The translations under genes were made by a program, and so were the position numbers. The notes beneath the pieces were generated by a model. The model was not told the origin of the DNA. It ran no database searches and saw only the letters and a program-made list of their open reading frames with translations. Below, one piece after another: positions 39,523 through 52,699 of a DNA stretch of 64,000 nucleotides. This stretch comes from Neodontobutis hainanensis (lineage: Eukaryota > Chordata > Actinopteri > Gobiiformes > Odontobutidae). Within the stretch, counting starts at the first letter, position 1, and each line of letters opens with the position of its first letter. The stretch is from contig JALDNG010000004.1 in assembly GCA_024349245.1 (NCBI GenBank), positions 4,292,501 to 4,356,500 on the forward strand, read 5' to 3'.

Positions 39523-41220
39523 TTTTAATATATTGTCTTTTGATTCTCGTTTTTGCCCAAATAAGGATAATCTATTGTCTAGTGGACCACTCTTACTGAG
39601 CCAAAGGTCAAAGGGTTACCAAAGTACCGCTGTGCTGTACAGTTTATTTGGGACGCTTCATATCTCCTTTAGGCAATGAAAACATAATTTACTACTTTAT
39701 AATAGTACTGTAGCGCTTCACAGATTAAAAGCATTGTGTCTCATTGTCATATGTTACATGTTGGGTGTGGTCACTCACTAGCAACACCTATGGGTTGCCC
39801 ACAATATCAGCTCATCTACTTTATTTACTACAGCAGTCTATACAGTGTATTCTGTTGCTTATTACAAAGATAGATTATTCAATTCTATACTGTTAATGGA
39901 TATGCATCTATTTTTTATAATGACATGATTCACATTTACTTCATAATATAGAATTACTTTTGACATGCACATATAGATCTATATAAATGTTCAGAATAAA
40001 GAACGAACAGTACAATAGAGCAACACTCTCTCTCTCAAGAAGTTGGCCCAGCAGCAGTACATTATCAACACTGAGGCTGCTGCTGTTTGGTGTCATTGAA
40101 CAATTGAAATATACCAGCTGTCAGACGCTCCATTTCATCAAAAGCCTGGCGAAGTTAGCGGCAGGCGCGCAGACAACAATCTTTGAGACATCCATCTTTG
40201 GAGAAGCACTGCAATTTCTATTGATAGCATGTAAAGAAAGACAGCAAAACTTAAAGAATGACTGTCCTCAGACAAAGATATCTCTGTATCGCTGACAACA
40301 TCTAGAGGACACACACCACTCTGGCAGGAATCTGATTATTTTAAATGCTTTTCTTAAAATTTCAAAAGCATCAAAAGGACATTACTCCACCTGAATGTGT
40401 CATGATGGATGAGTAATTGATGGTCTGTTCACTGGTAAAGTATGTGTTTGGGAATGAGAAGGAAAAACAGTGCAGAGAAAATGGTATTTTGTCAGTCTGA
40501 AGCACATTGAGTAATGGTAATATTTAGTGAAAGGTATGGAGAATTGGTTTGATATAATTATAGGATTGTAGTGTGAAATATCCAAACAACTTTTTAGCCA
40601 AGAAATAAACATAGCTACCTTCTATTTGTGATAATGTGCAGTTGATTTAGGAGGATACTATTTTTAAGTACTCCTGAATCTCCTCCCAAGTCAATTACCA
40701 AGCTGCAACTTCCGCTCGGTAACAGGGGAATTCTGTTTTTTTTTTTTCCTTGGTGACCTAGTTGTCTTTTGTGAGTAGGTTTTAGCCGGAGCAGTTTGAC
40801 AGTCAACAGATAAGATGGATTAAGCTTTTTTTTTCATCCAGTTTTGATGTGAACAGCGTAAAAGCGGGTTAAATCGTTGAGTTTCAGGAGTATTTTTAAA
40901 TGCCTGGAGATAGTGCGATAAAGAAGCTAAACCTAAGTCTAGCGCTGCAGAAGGTCAAGGTCGAGGCTTTGGATGGCAGCTAACCGGCGACGGGGGCCAT
41001 GCTCTCCGTCTCTGTCAGAGCGAGCCGAACGCCGCTGCCGAGCCCACCTCTCAACACTCCCAGAAAAGATACACGCAAGGAGTGAAACAAAATCCAGTAA
41101 GAGAGCTGTACGGTGGCATCAAAGAGCGGTGCACTCTTGCCTCGTGTGGGAGGGTGGGCTTGTGTGCAAAAGAGGGAGGGGGTTCCTTTGCCTGCATGCA
41201 TGAATGAAACGGCTGTGTGC

Positions 41221-41237
41221 AAAAAAAAAAAAAAAAA
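41221..41237 (+). repeat. Poly(A) tract, 17 A
   Basis: Seventeen consecutive A after gctgtgtgc. Simple mononucleotide repeat inside intron 3; nothing around it shows that it is a retroposon tail. Confidence 0.8.
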
Positions 41238-41984
41238 TCATTCCTCCATGAGCAACTAGCTCCATAATTATGTTTTGATTATTTGCAAGGACTAAAATAA
41301 AACAGCAATTAATCTGTTGATGTAAGACAGAAAATAGAACGCACATATTAAACCAGCCGTTTCACACAGCCATGCCACATTAAAACAAAATTTGAGAATA
41401 TAATTTGTGCAACACCCCCTCCCCATTCTTTCCCCTTTCTCTGTACCCCCCAAACACAAACCTGATCCTCTCTGTGCTTAACATAGGAAGTGACAACCGT
41501 ACAATCATGTGACGCACCTCGACCAATCCTGGCATTTTAAGCCTCATTGTAATGAAGCCAAAAGGTGAAGAGGTGGCCAAATAGACAAAACTGATGGTTG
41601 GATAAACATGGGTCAAAATGTTTTGTTTATCACATCAGGAGATTTTCGCTTGGAAACATTTCTGAGGGGGACACACTTTGAGGACTTGTATTCCCCCACT
41701 GCTGCTCATGTTGGTGACAGGGGAGAGTAATCCTATACACAGGCTGCTATTGTGAAATGAGAAACTAGCCTCCTTCACTGGCAGCGGCCAGATGCACCTC
41801 TCTCCCTCTCTCTCTCTGTCCTAATCTGTAAACGACTTAAAGGAGCCTTATCTCCGGGCTCTTCTGCTTCATTTCATGCTTGATTTACTTTAATTTGTCT
41901 GATAGGGCACAAGGATTTGGAAATGGCCCATCTTTCGCTGGAAAATGTTCTGATTTTTCTCTGGCATTGTTATGTGGAGGTTTT

Positions 41985-42078
41985 TGACTTTTCTCTCCCC
42001 CTCGCTCCTCTTCCTCCTCCCCCTTTTCTCCATCTCCATCTCTCTCCCACTCGCCCTCGTCCTCGCTCTGTCCCTCTT
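41985..42078 (+). repeat. Pyrimidine-rich tract
   Basis: About 94 bp almost entirely C and T on the plus strand, with imperfect ctc, cct and tct units. The sense strand of the gene is therefore purine-rich (GA-rich) here. Such tracts can be length-variable and can act as GA-rich splicing enhancer sequence in RNA. Confidence 0.65.
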
Positions 42079-44879
42079 GTGATGGAGGTCCATGAGGTTG
42101 GGTGGGGCTGGGTGAATCTTGCTCCAGTGCAACAGTCTGTTTGAGTGCATTTAGATGTGAGCCTACGCAGCAGAAACAAGTTTTCCATGAGGTGTGATTT
42201 AGCGATGGGCGACACTGGGGACTTGTTTGCCTTTCAGATCCAGGTTGGGCGCAGAGCAGCCGAGTGCTTCAAACCACAAAGATCTTATGTTTAAGTTAAG
42301 ACGCGACTGGCCCTCCAGTTTAGCAAGTAGGTGAGCGGCGGGAGCTGATAAAGTTGGCTCACAAAGAGGGACAGGGTACAGGCGACATGTCTACAGATGC
42401 TTCGAGTTCCTTTTTTCTGTTCAAGAAATTCTAGTGCTCGCTATGGCTGTCTGCCTGCTCCCATCACCGAGACATTTTTCCACTTCCATTTAGTGACTGA
42501 ATGACAGTGGAGGCAGTCAGCTATGATTAGAGAATCCCATATCTTACCAAATCCTGAATAATCTCCATCCCTTTGCACCAATGAGTGAAGCACACAGGCG
42601 CGACAAAAAGCCAAAGAAAGGCAACAAGGAGAACGGGCAGAAGTGTCCTGTGTGTACAGAGATGTCATGTAGTTCCTTGTGGGCTCATACAAACTCAGTA
42701 TGTCCACTGAGAGGCACAGAAATCTGAATACGTGAATCACTCTGACTAATCTGACAGGGGTAGTTACAGCAAATAGTATTTCACTTCAAAAGATGAAAAG
42801 GAGGTCTGTATGAAACAATTAAAAACATTCCCACCTAATGATTTATAAAAGAACAACGTCATCAACCCTCCCTCCCAACACAACGCACACAAGCACAGTG
42901 AAGGCGCACACAAATGTACAATGGGAGAAACTGGGAAATCATTGAAATTCATCTCACAGCCTGAATTTACTTAACTGCGGGTCTGCACGCGGTGATAAAC
43001 GGAGTGATGATCCGGCAACACGTCTTTATCCATGCTTTGCTTTAATTAACGGCGGCTTGTTTGTTGAAAAGATGATTAATATGCCAATGAAAATTGCATA
43101 ATTGAATACCACAACACTCACACAATCAGAGAAGAACATGCCATTTTTTATGAACTTTTTATTATCATTATTATAACTATTATTCGGTACTTTCATTGAC
43201 TTGACAAGAGGGGACCACCCCCCGTCAGACATACACAAAAAAGGTGGAATGAGCATGACCACTGGGGCAAGCTGGGCTCAGATGTTGATGCATCACACAC
43301 AATGTTCAGATATGCATACCAGGGGGGATTAAGGGGCAGGGCACCGGTGTAATTTTTAACAATAAAATACTTTCATTCTTTCAAATCAGATGTTATTTTT
43401 CCAAATACATCAAGACATTTCAGATATATAAAAAATTAAAATAAAAAACTCTATAATTCATTATTATATTTGGAGATATCTGGAAACATTACCATTCTTC
43501 AACAAAGTGGTAGCTTTGACAAAAACGGTGCATATTGACCCATGAAAAGCTTGGCAAACTTTCTCAAATTTGTCTGATTCTGCTTTAAATCCAAAAGAAT
43601 AAAGAAATCCATGTGCCAGTTTCACTTGAGCAATCCAGTTTACCCAGAATTATACCCCCCAGCGCAGTCTGCATGAGGGTCTCCATGTTAATGCTAAATA
43701 CACACATCAAATATTCACCCAATTACAATGATACCTCTTAGAAAAACGTATGCAGCTACAGCGCCTGGGAGGGTAAGCATTGCAGAACAAACATATTCAA
43801 AGAGCTAAAGAAAGACGCAATGGGTGTCAAGTCCCCGGGGGCAGGAACAGCACCACAAACTGGGTTTTGAGTCATATTTAGCAACAGATCTCTATATTCT
43901 TCTCTGAAATAATAATCACAGTAAACGCAAGACTATTGTTAGTGGACAAAAATTGGGATGAAATAAGCACACATATATTGAGAGTAAATTATCCTATTAA
44001 GACCTTCTGAGGAGGCCACTTCCCACGTAGCTAAACAAAACAAGAACTGAATACAGTGACATCTTCCTCAGATGATAAGAACAGTGATTGCATTTTGCCC
44101 TATTTTAGATTGTATAACTAACAACCATGAAGTTCCTCCATAAAGCCTCTTAGTATAGCGGATCAGTGACTAAATTTGCATCAAGGCCATGCAGCATAGG
44201 AGTGCAGTGGTTTGTCTAATCTCTTGTTGCATATTTCATCATTATCATCCCATATTGTAAATTGGCGAGTAGTTCTTGGGGAAGTGTTTTTTTCTTCTAA
44301 AATACAGGTGATACAGGAATTATAAAGCCTTAATCAACAATGTCTTAAGAAAATAAAATAATTGAGGATGTTTACATGTAGCACTTTGATTGCAATTTAA
44401 TTCTACATCACTCAGAGCCGAGAACTCACAGGAAAGCTGATGATGGGCTTTCATCATTGGTATCAGAAATCTGTGTGTCATTCATGTTTTGTGAGACTTG
44501 ACAGAGGACTTTGAATAAACCCCTGGAGAAGGGAGATAAAACCAGCCTTTTTCACACTGAATTGCCATGATGCACGTCCAAATTTCTTGATTACAAGACG
44601 AGGAAAGCAGAAAAAATAAAACCTCGAATGAAAGCCTGGGCTGAAAGTTTTCACTTTGCTGATATAACCGTCAAGTGTGTCTATAAGTCTACTTAAAACG
44701 CTTAGGTATCAGCAGAGACAGCTGCGACACCCTCGTCTTATGATTCTGTCGAGACAGTACACTATCAAACCTTTCATACCGCTCCCAAGCTACATTTCCG
44801 GTGACAAAAGCTTTGCGAAAGCCTCCTGAAGGATTCATCTATATCCTAATATTTCCAATCCAATTTAACTGGAGCAGCC

Positions 44880-45060
44880 AGAGTGGTCTGAGCACTAGTT
44901 TACCAATCTTTGCTTTCCAAGACTCTGTGTGCTGAAGGCTTGAGGGGTTCAATCAATGGCGCTTTGATCTCGGCTGGAACCATAATTATTTAACATTGTT
45001 ACAAGGATTTCTCTAATCCATCCTACCATTAAATCCCTTTTACACCCTCATCTTCTGCAG
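44880..45060. promoter_or_regulatory. Candidate conserved non-coding element
   Basis: Has a consensus TCF/LEF core CTTTGATCT (44962-44970), followed within 20 bp by ccataattatttaacattgtt, which holds homeodomain and SOX-like cores. Unique sequence in intron 3. Confidence 0.3.
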
Positions 45061-47455
45061 CCTAATCTGCATCTGGGTACTCCGTTTGTCTCTCTCCCTC
45101 ATTTCAACTTGCCCCTCCTTTCTTGACGACACCCTGACTTTATAATGGACTTGGGTGCCGAGTTAGAAAATGCCTTGTTTACTGGGAGCAACCTGACTGA
45201 ACCTTGCTCAAATGCATAGTCGCTGTGCAAGCATTTACTCTAAAAAACTTTTTTTCCCTGTATTTGTCAAGTTTGACCATTTTTACTTTTAGAAGCAAAT
45301 GTTAAAACGTTTGTTCAAGGGATGTGAAAAATTGTATAATCATCCAAACTGCATATTTAGTATCCCACAAAGTAAAGTGAAACATGCATACCCATCATTT
45401 TGTGTTTTCTTATTTATTGGGCAGAATGGGAGGCTTCTTCAGAGGAACTATGGGAATTTCAAAGTTCTGCTGCCTGATGGCCAAAAGGTTTAATCCCATC
45501 TGTTTATTTTGGTGATCACTTTGACTCCCAACAAAAAGGGCTCACTGTCCTTTTGCAAATATTTGCGTGTCTCTGTGTTTCACCGTGATATAAATAGCAG
45601 TGCGGGCGACCGCAAACATTTGTTGAGGCACCTGCCACAGTATCGTGGCCATCTGCTCCTCCAATTCTCCTAACATGACATATGTGCATTAAACCTGAAA
45701 TGGTTATTGTTTTTTCTTGCTGTTTTTTGGAAGCTGCAGAAAAACGGATGGTCACCGAGCCTTCTGGGTTGGCTGGAGTCAAAAATGAGACTCAAGACTT
45801 TTTACATCTGAGTGAAGCTGCGTGTGCATGTTTGAATTCTTCAAGGCAATGGATGGGGGCAAGTGAGAGGGATATTGTCTTAAGGGTTCTCTTTGCCTGT
45901 GCCTTGTCTGTGTGCCGCCATCAAGAAGCCTCTCAGATGGACGCTCCTTGGGCTGACCCCTGCCTCGGCCTGGCCCGTGCCCAGCTGGCAGCAGGCGCCG
46001 AGCCTGCTGGGCCACATTGGCCATCGGGAACAGCCAAAAGAAGAGATTTACGGACAAGGTGATCATATTGCTTCTGTTACCTCGCTGTCACACTCTCCTC
46101 CTTTTTCAGTAGCTGCTTCTGAGAGTCTTATTTTCATTTATCTAAATACAATGTACCAAATTCTACCTGATGACACTGTAAATGAAACAACTGTATTTCT
46201 TTTTCATTAGAATAATTAACTCATTTTGTTTTACAGATTTTATGACCATGAACCAATACCAACAAATTGTTTAAATGGAAAATGTCTTAAAATGCTTCTT
46301 CATTAATCTATTGAAGAACTAGAGACTACAGTAATTGCATTTTGACTGTAACTAATTATAAAGTGTCAAAGTTCTAATCCAAGCCTTGGCCTTGTATGGC
46401 CCAGGGGCCAGAGCTTGCTCTTTTATGGTCCCTCAGCAAACCGCCTGAGATTATTTGAAAATCCAGGACTTCTTGTACATTGTGCACATAACTTCACTAC
46501 AATCCAATAATTTTATTTATGTTTTTGTATTTTTCTTTTATTATGTGCTAAAGCTATCAAATTTGACTATTCATTTAAAACTATTGCTCTATAATGTAGA
46601 CAGACTCTGACACACATTGTCTTTATGTTGCTGCTTTTATTAAACTAAATAATTTGGTTGACTGCTTTTTACAAAGACAGAAAAAGTGATTGTGTACTAT
46701 TGGTATGGCCAACCAATCAAAAACTGTTCTTCATGTTCTGTTATTGTTATTCATAATATATTGTAATGCATGGAGCTAAATAGTATTGAGACAATCCTGT
46801 CTTATAGTCTTACCACAAATGGCTGGGATCTCAGTGACAGTGTTCTTAACGAAACCCTGGAATTTTCTCGACTTTCATGAGGGGGTGTGGTTTACATGAA
46901 AATCATTTAGATAAGACTGAGAACAAGTTCATTAGCAGAGTTAGCTAGCTACAACACACACCATTCCCAATTAGCCTGAAGGAGAGCGGGCTGAGACAGA
47001 GTCAGATTCATATCACCGCCAGTCCATGAAAATGAATAGAATAGCACGTAACGCTATCTCCCAAATCACAGACTGATTGTGAAACATCCGTGACGAGAAA
47101 TGAACACGAGACACAAGATCAGTGTGCCGATTCGCTTAAGGACATACTTGGAGACGAGAGGGGAGAAAAGGAACTCGCTGGGTGTTCCACATCAGAGACC
47201 CAGCACTCTGAACAACACACAAGAGCTAGCTATCAGATTAATAGTGAGTCATTCTCTACGGTTCTCTGCTGGTCCACACAGAAAGACAATCACAGAACAG
47301 GGAGCACTCACGGACAGCACTCGACATGAGTTACTAAAGTGGAGATGAAATACAGGGACAAAAAAGTTCAATTACAGGATGTAGATTGTAAAGGCTTTTG
47401 TTGTTACTCAGCAAAAGGGAAATGTTATGGAGGGGCTTCAATAGAATCACTAAAG

Positions 47456-47486
47456 CAGGTGGGCATGTTCCGAGTTAGCCCACCTC
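47456..47486. promoter_or_regulatory. Paired CAGGTG/CACCT motifs in a small hairpin
   Basis: aggtgggc (47457-47464) and gcccacct (47478-47485) form an 8-bp inverted repeat with a 13-base spacer; the left side includes the E-box caggtg. Two CACCT cores in opposite orientation resemble the bipartite target of ZEB and SNAI-type repressors. They sit in a candidate regulatory block at 47400-47590. Confidence 0.25.
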
Positions 47487-49187
47487 ATTAAAAGGCTTCA
47501 GTCTCTTTTTATGTAACGGCCATTACACATCCTATTCAGATGCACATGCACGGTGATTAAAAATTATCTGTTGGTGATCATAATCACACCTGCTTAAACT
47601 TAAGCCAAAGAATAACAAAGAACTTTTCAACTCCCGACTATCTGAACATTTACAAAGAGATTAAAGGGGAGACAGTTCCAAACTAAATAAATTTGCTTTT
47701 AATCGCTTTGAACAGGAAGTCATGTCATTTCAAATGTTATCTGATTGTCTGATTCCCTGCTTTATTCAAATTATAACATGGCCATCTGACTTTTTGAGCA
47801 CAATGGGAAAAATTAAAAAGGGAAATGACCTTTCATGGCAGCCATGATTGGAGAGTGAATGGCATTATTATGTGCCAAGATTAATTTCTGCCCACTCTAT
47901 GCAGCCCATAGAGAAAACAGAGGAGGGGCACAGATGCTTCAGTGCAAGTCACTCACTAATTGGTTGGTATATCATAGCGATGTTAGCAAACTTAAATCAA
48001 TGGCACATGCTCCTAATGATGAGCTCTTTCAGTGCGGTTGGTTTGGAGATCAGACACAAGGCTTGAGCATGTATGTAAAAGCATGCTCCTTTGAGGTAGA
48101 GGCGGCCATGTGCTCAGTGCTATTTCTCACTATGTAATACTGCAGAGATTAGGACAGTGTTAAAGTCTTCAGAGTGGATATCGCTTGATAACTCCAAGGC
48201 ACTCAGGCCGAGGTTTATAAGTATAACATGAAATGGGCATCATGTCTCACATCACCTCACAGCTGTTCAGCCATACACTGCCTTACGCTCATAAGTTTCC
48301 ATCCTCTCTCCCTGCTGCCGGCCGCCAGTGTGTTTCTCTCTGAGCCTCTAATTCTCATTCTGATGGCTAAGTAGAAGCATAATTACAGTCAGTCATACAT
48401 CTCGTCATGCTACATCCATCCCTCCTTTTCAAAGTAGTATTTTTAAGCTCAGCATTTTCTCGCCCAAAAGGCCCTTTTTCCATGTGTGATGCCTTCTTTT
48501 TGTCATGGCCCCCATAGTTTGGAGCTGACCCCCTCAGCCCTGTCTCCTGACTGATCACAGTGATGGTTTATTACTGTCGTCCCTGCGCTCTTATCTTTAG
48601 CCAGCAATGCTCATTTCCTTCCCCAGATTTAAATGCAAATGTGAAATTTAATGATAAATGCATTATCTGATAGGTGCGATAACACTGATTCACTGTCAGT
48701 ATAAAATACACACCCCGGGGGGCTTTGAGCTAGCGAGCACAACTTGCCTAAATCCACTTTTTCTCCCTCTCTTTCTACTGTTCTCCTTTTTGACAAATGC
48801 ATGTACCTGCAATAAATTCTTGAGGTCATTTTGTGCATTAAAAGGAATCATATTTTGTGAATTCAGCAGTGTGGGTGCAGTGTATTGCTGAGCAGTAATT
48901 GGGAATTCAGTGCATTATCCATCACTTTGATGAAGTTACTCTTTTCTCAAAGACTAAACAAGATAAAAATATGTGGTAACCTGTTTAAAAACAGTGAATT
49001 AAAGATGTGGTTCAAAAGGAAAATGTTTTTTAGTTTTAGCAAATCTGCTGACTATTTATGTAAATTTTGATTGTATCTGTAATTTTATGTATTCATACAA
49101 CTGTCTTTCTCTTCCTGAAAAAACTGATTACAGTCTCTTTCTAGACATGGAACAGATATGATGCCAATAAAGACAGTCTTCACTTAC

Positions 49188-49286
49188 TTGGACCGTCCCA
49201 TTCGTCTGGTCCCACTGCACCATGCCTGGTCTTCTCGCCCGGCTCCATGTCTGATTCCCCTGCTTCTCGGTTGCCGTCTTCCTCTC
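49188..49286 (-). CDS. zfpm2: zfpm2 exon 3: acidic linker ending DEWDGP
   Basis: This exon is 99 bp: two bases completing a Gly codon, 32 codons, then one base (A) of the next codon. The product is hydrophilic and acidic (EEDGNREAGESDMEPGEK...) and ends in DEWDGP, matching the DDWDGP that closes this segment in mammalian FOG2. The middle is the least conserved part of the four exons, as expected for a linker. The acceptor is TTTCTGCTCTGTAG|GAG, with a good pyrimidine tract. The donor is CCAA|GTAAGTG, close to consensus. The junction codon with exon 4 is AGA (Arg) where the mammalian protein has Gly. The exon is symmetric in phase 1 and could be skipped in frame; the junction would then read GGA (Gly). 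Confidence 0.9.
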
Positions 49287-51179
49287 CTACAGAGCAGAAA
49301 AATAAAGTCTCACAAAACTCAAGACACATACGGAGCAACAGTCAATCCAACTTTAATGTTTCAGATGCTTTATAAAAATGAGTACAATCATCCTCTGCAG
49401 ATGCAGTTTCATGTAAGAAACACACATAGCATTTATATTTCCAGAACAAAATTGTACACAATGTTTTTGTAAGTCAATACATGGCATACTAACTGGTTTA
49501 GAAAGACCTGGTGATATGTGATTTTTTTCTGATTAGACCAGTGTGTGTGCTAAAGACCTCTTTATTATAAAAAATATGGTGTTCAGTGTTGTCATGCTAA
49601 TTTTGTATATTTTGCATACTTTATTCGTTTTACAACTAACTCATGCAAGTGCAGGGCTTGCCATAACATAATCATAACAACATAACAAATTTATCTTATC
49701 TTCACAACTTTGATATCTGTAAAAAGTTACCAAATTGCTATATCTTGCTAAAATCAAATATATTCTATTTCCTCTGAAACATTTATATTTGACTCATTCA
49801 TGTTTTTGAAAATTGCTACAAAGATGCATTACATTTGGGAGATATGGCTAATGTAAGCTATTGTCTTTGTATGTCAGTGTTTTTGTGTATATACTGTACT
49901 GTCTATGTACATTGGCTTTGAGCTTACCAGGTCCAGCTGTGCACTTTTATGTAAAAGGGGTTCCCATGAGTGCATGCAGGAACAGGAGGAAGGCCCGTAG
50001 AACAGGAAGGAAAGCAATGTGTGGGAGCGAGGTGGCTATTTATTACCGTTTGATCTATTGTGGAGCCAGCTAGAATGTGTGTTATAGGATGTTGGGCTGA
50101 TTTACAGTCTGAGGCTCACATCGACCATGCTCAGGGATATTTGAGTATCTCTATCCAAGGATGTAAGTGCTTATAGGGCTAGTTAAATAGTCCCCACCTA
50201 CATCTGTGCAGCCATAATACTGACAACAATATACAGTGCAGTGCTTATTGAATGTTCATAGAAGCTCCGAGTGTAAAACTATTTTTGTATGCATACAGTA
50301 AGCACAGTTTGTACTCTAAGTTTATAGGGACATAAATCAGTGCTTAGTAGGTGCCCCTAGTGTGGTGCTCTAAATAAATCCAATGTGGCTGACACAGAGT
50401 CTTTCCAAAGTGCACCAAGGAGCAAACCTGCTTGGGGCATGTAAGGGCTGTCGATAGTTTGCAGAAAAACATTTCTCTCACTTTTGTCACCTTATCATTT
50501 TCATCCCTTTGATGTTTTAAACCCAATAGTGAACGGTCAAGGACATACCTGGATTACCACAATGGATTACTACACTTCATACACTCGAAAGGGGAATGTG
50601 TAGATATCAAATGTGAATATACTGGAATGATAAGACAAATTTTAAAGAATCACAAGAAGTAATAAAAATGTATCAATATATTGCAAATATAGGGTTTGCA
50701 TGGATTACACATTTCCCTGTATTATTTTACACTAGAGGTGACAGTTGCCTTGGGACACACACTTCACCATCCATCCTCACTTAGATTAATCTCCAGATCA
50801 AAAACACACACCATGCTTGTTTAGCTTTTTTGACATGGCTCACTTCAAAGAAGGTAGCAAACATTGCCATGGGGATGTCAGCTTTCTGCCATGCACTCAG
50901 AGAGAAGATGTACACAAGAATGATGGGATACTAAAATGAAGTCTGCAGAAATGTCCTAGTTACAGTACATGAGGTCATTATGACCCACTTTTGCTTATGC
51001 TAGTGTCTGCTTGGGCTAACACTTTCCCCCCACCCTCTCCCAGAATATTATCAGGGAGCACATGCAACTAAATTCCCCCACTATTTATTGTTGGGCTTGG
51101 AGAACCTCTTTAGCATACTAGGCTTGTATTATGATGAGGATAACAAAGGCGCATATCAACAGTTCCTTCCAATGGAGCG

Positions 51180-51380
51180 GAGTTTAAAAAAAGCTGGGGA
51201 GATAACATTAAAGGCACTACCTTGATCTCAGGCGAACATGTTAAGCCCTGTAACGAAACGTATTGGAAGTGTTTAATTACAGCCCGGGAAATGAAGCTAC
51301 AAGATGATTCCTTAATTAAGCAGTGATTAAGGATTTTCTGCTTCTATCTAACACAGTTTGCAATGCATTTTAAACACAAT
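51180..51380. promoter_or_regulatory. Candidate conserved non-coding element
   Basis: Unique block in intron 2 with tttaattac and the 10-bp palindrome cttaattaag (51311-51320) shortly followed by cagtgattaagg. Confidence 0.3.
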
Positions 51381-51822
51381 CGCTCAGGCAACCTCACAGG
51401 GAACAATGTCACAAGGCTTTGATGAAGTTTCCTGCACAAATGTCACTAGGAAAGAGCAGAGCAGAGGGAGAAGTGCTGGAGCAGCACTCCTTCGCTCGCT
51501 GTGTTACAGTAAAAACAAGGATACTATGTGGCTGTATGACTCTATTTTTGACCCTACTTATGTCAGAATAGATTGATTGTGGTGCTCCATTTCATCCACA
51601 AAGATCTACAAAGTAATATAGGGTGCTATGTTTCATGATTTGAATTGCAACCCTTTGTAACGTTATCAAGGGAGACCGATTGTCAATGATTACTCTTCAC
51701 ATTATCACCTAGATCATAATTTACATCTGCCAGGATCCATTCCCTCAGCAATCAAATGGATATACTTAAGGCTGAGTGAGAGAAGGCAGCAGAGAACAGA
51801 AGGACCAGGGCAGTGTGGCGAC

Positions 51823-51865
51823 GGGGGGAGGGGAACGTGGAGCGGGGCGGCCTGCTGGGCGCAGG
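51823..51865 (+). other. G-rich cluster, possible G-quadruplex
   Basis: Runs of six G (51823-51828), four G (51830-51833), four G (51844-51847) and then two GGG runs within the next 20 bases, in a locally GC-rich patch of intron 2. On the template strand of zfpm2. Confidence 0.4.
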
Positions 51866-52699
51866 GTTGGCGGGCATGCATGAGGAGCCAGTGAGCTGTT
51901 AAAATCAGCCCTATCACTGCTTTATCAAAGGACAGCTCTCTAGCCAAATCGCAGTCACACGCAGCATGCCACACATTCAGGTCAATAAGCTTATAGGCGA
52001 TTTACACAAACAATTCCTCGAGCAAGGTAGAAACAAAGTCATATTGGTTTTTTCTCTCGCTTTTAGCATTGTCTCTGCCAAGGAAGCCCTTGAAAATGTC
52101 AATCTCTATAGCGTGTGACTTTAAGGAGCTCAGGGCACTCTAATCCTGACCACTAAGTCTACAGACAGGTCGCAATTTCTGCAAAATGGAGTATAAGTAT
52201 TTTAAGTCTTCGTATAGGATTGTACAGTCCTATATGGGTTGAATTCTTAGCTCAATGACTTTAACTCACTGCCACTTTTCTAAAGCCACCACAATCTTGC
52301 TAGTATTGGAGCTTGGTAATAATTTGAAGAAAGTAATATTGGGGCAATGCCCGTCACCCCCTCCCAGCAGCAGCAGAGTTAGTTGATATTGCATATTTTG
52401 GGTGTTGATGCAGATTACCCTGGGACAGATAAAGTCAATTCCAGGAAGCAACCTTTTTCACCAAAGTCAAGCATAGCTGTAAGACTTCTGCTATCTGAAA
52501 AATAGGTTTGAATTGTATGCAATTTGTGGCAGGCAGAGCACTCCAATAGAGGGAGGCTATTAGTGAAATGCTTTGCCACTGTCTCTTTAAATGCCAATAA
52601 ATTCCCATCATTACAGAATCTGGCAGTTTTCCTTCGTGTCTGCAGCCTGGGTCTTTATCTCACTCTGCCTCAGTCTCTGAGCATGTAGATCTGGCCCAG

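Larger units (their letters stand above)
34758..49187 (-). other. zfpm2: zfpm2 intron 3 (14.4 kb)
   Basis: This intron is bounded by the exon 3 donor GTAAGT and the exon 4 acceptor TTTCAG. It contains the foldback element near 39311-39522, a 17-base A run at 41221-41237, a pyrimidine-rich tract at 41985-42078 and a GC-rich patch at 45890-46035. Candidate regulatory blocks are at 38360-38480, 44880-45060 and 47400-47590. No exon of another gene is recognisable. Confidence 0.85.

Noticed and set aside
45682..46062. 126-codon plus-strand open frame
   Set aside because: No recognisable domain, no splice context and a local GC-rich patch that lowers stop-codon frequency. Kept only as a composition finding.
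49158..49472. 104-codon plus-strand open frame over exon 3
   Set aside because: Antisense shadow of exon 3; the minus-strand reading has correct splice sites and family similarity.
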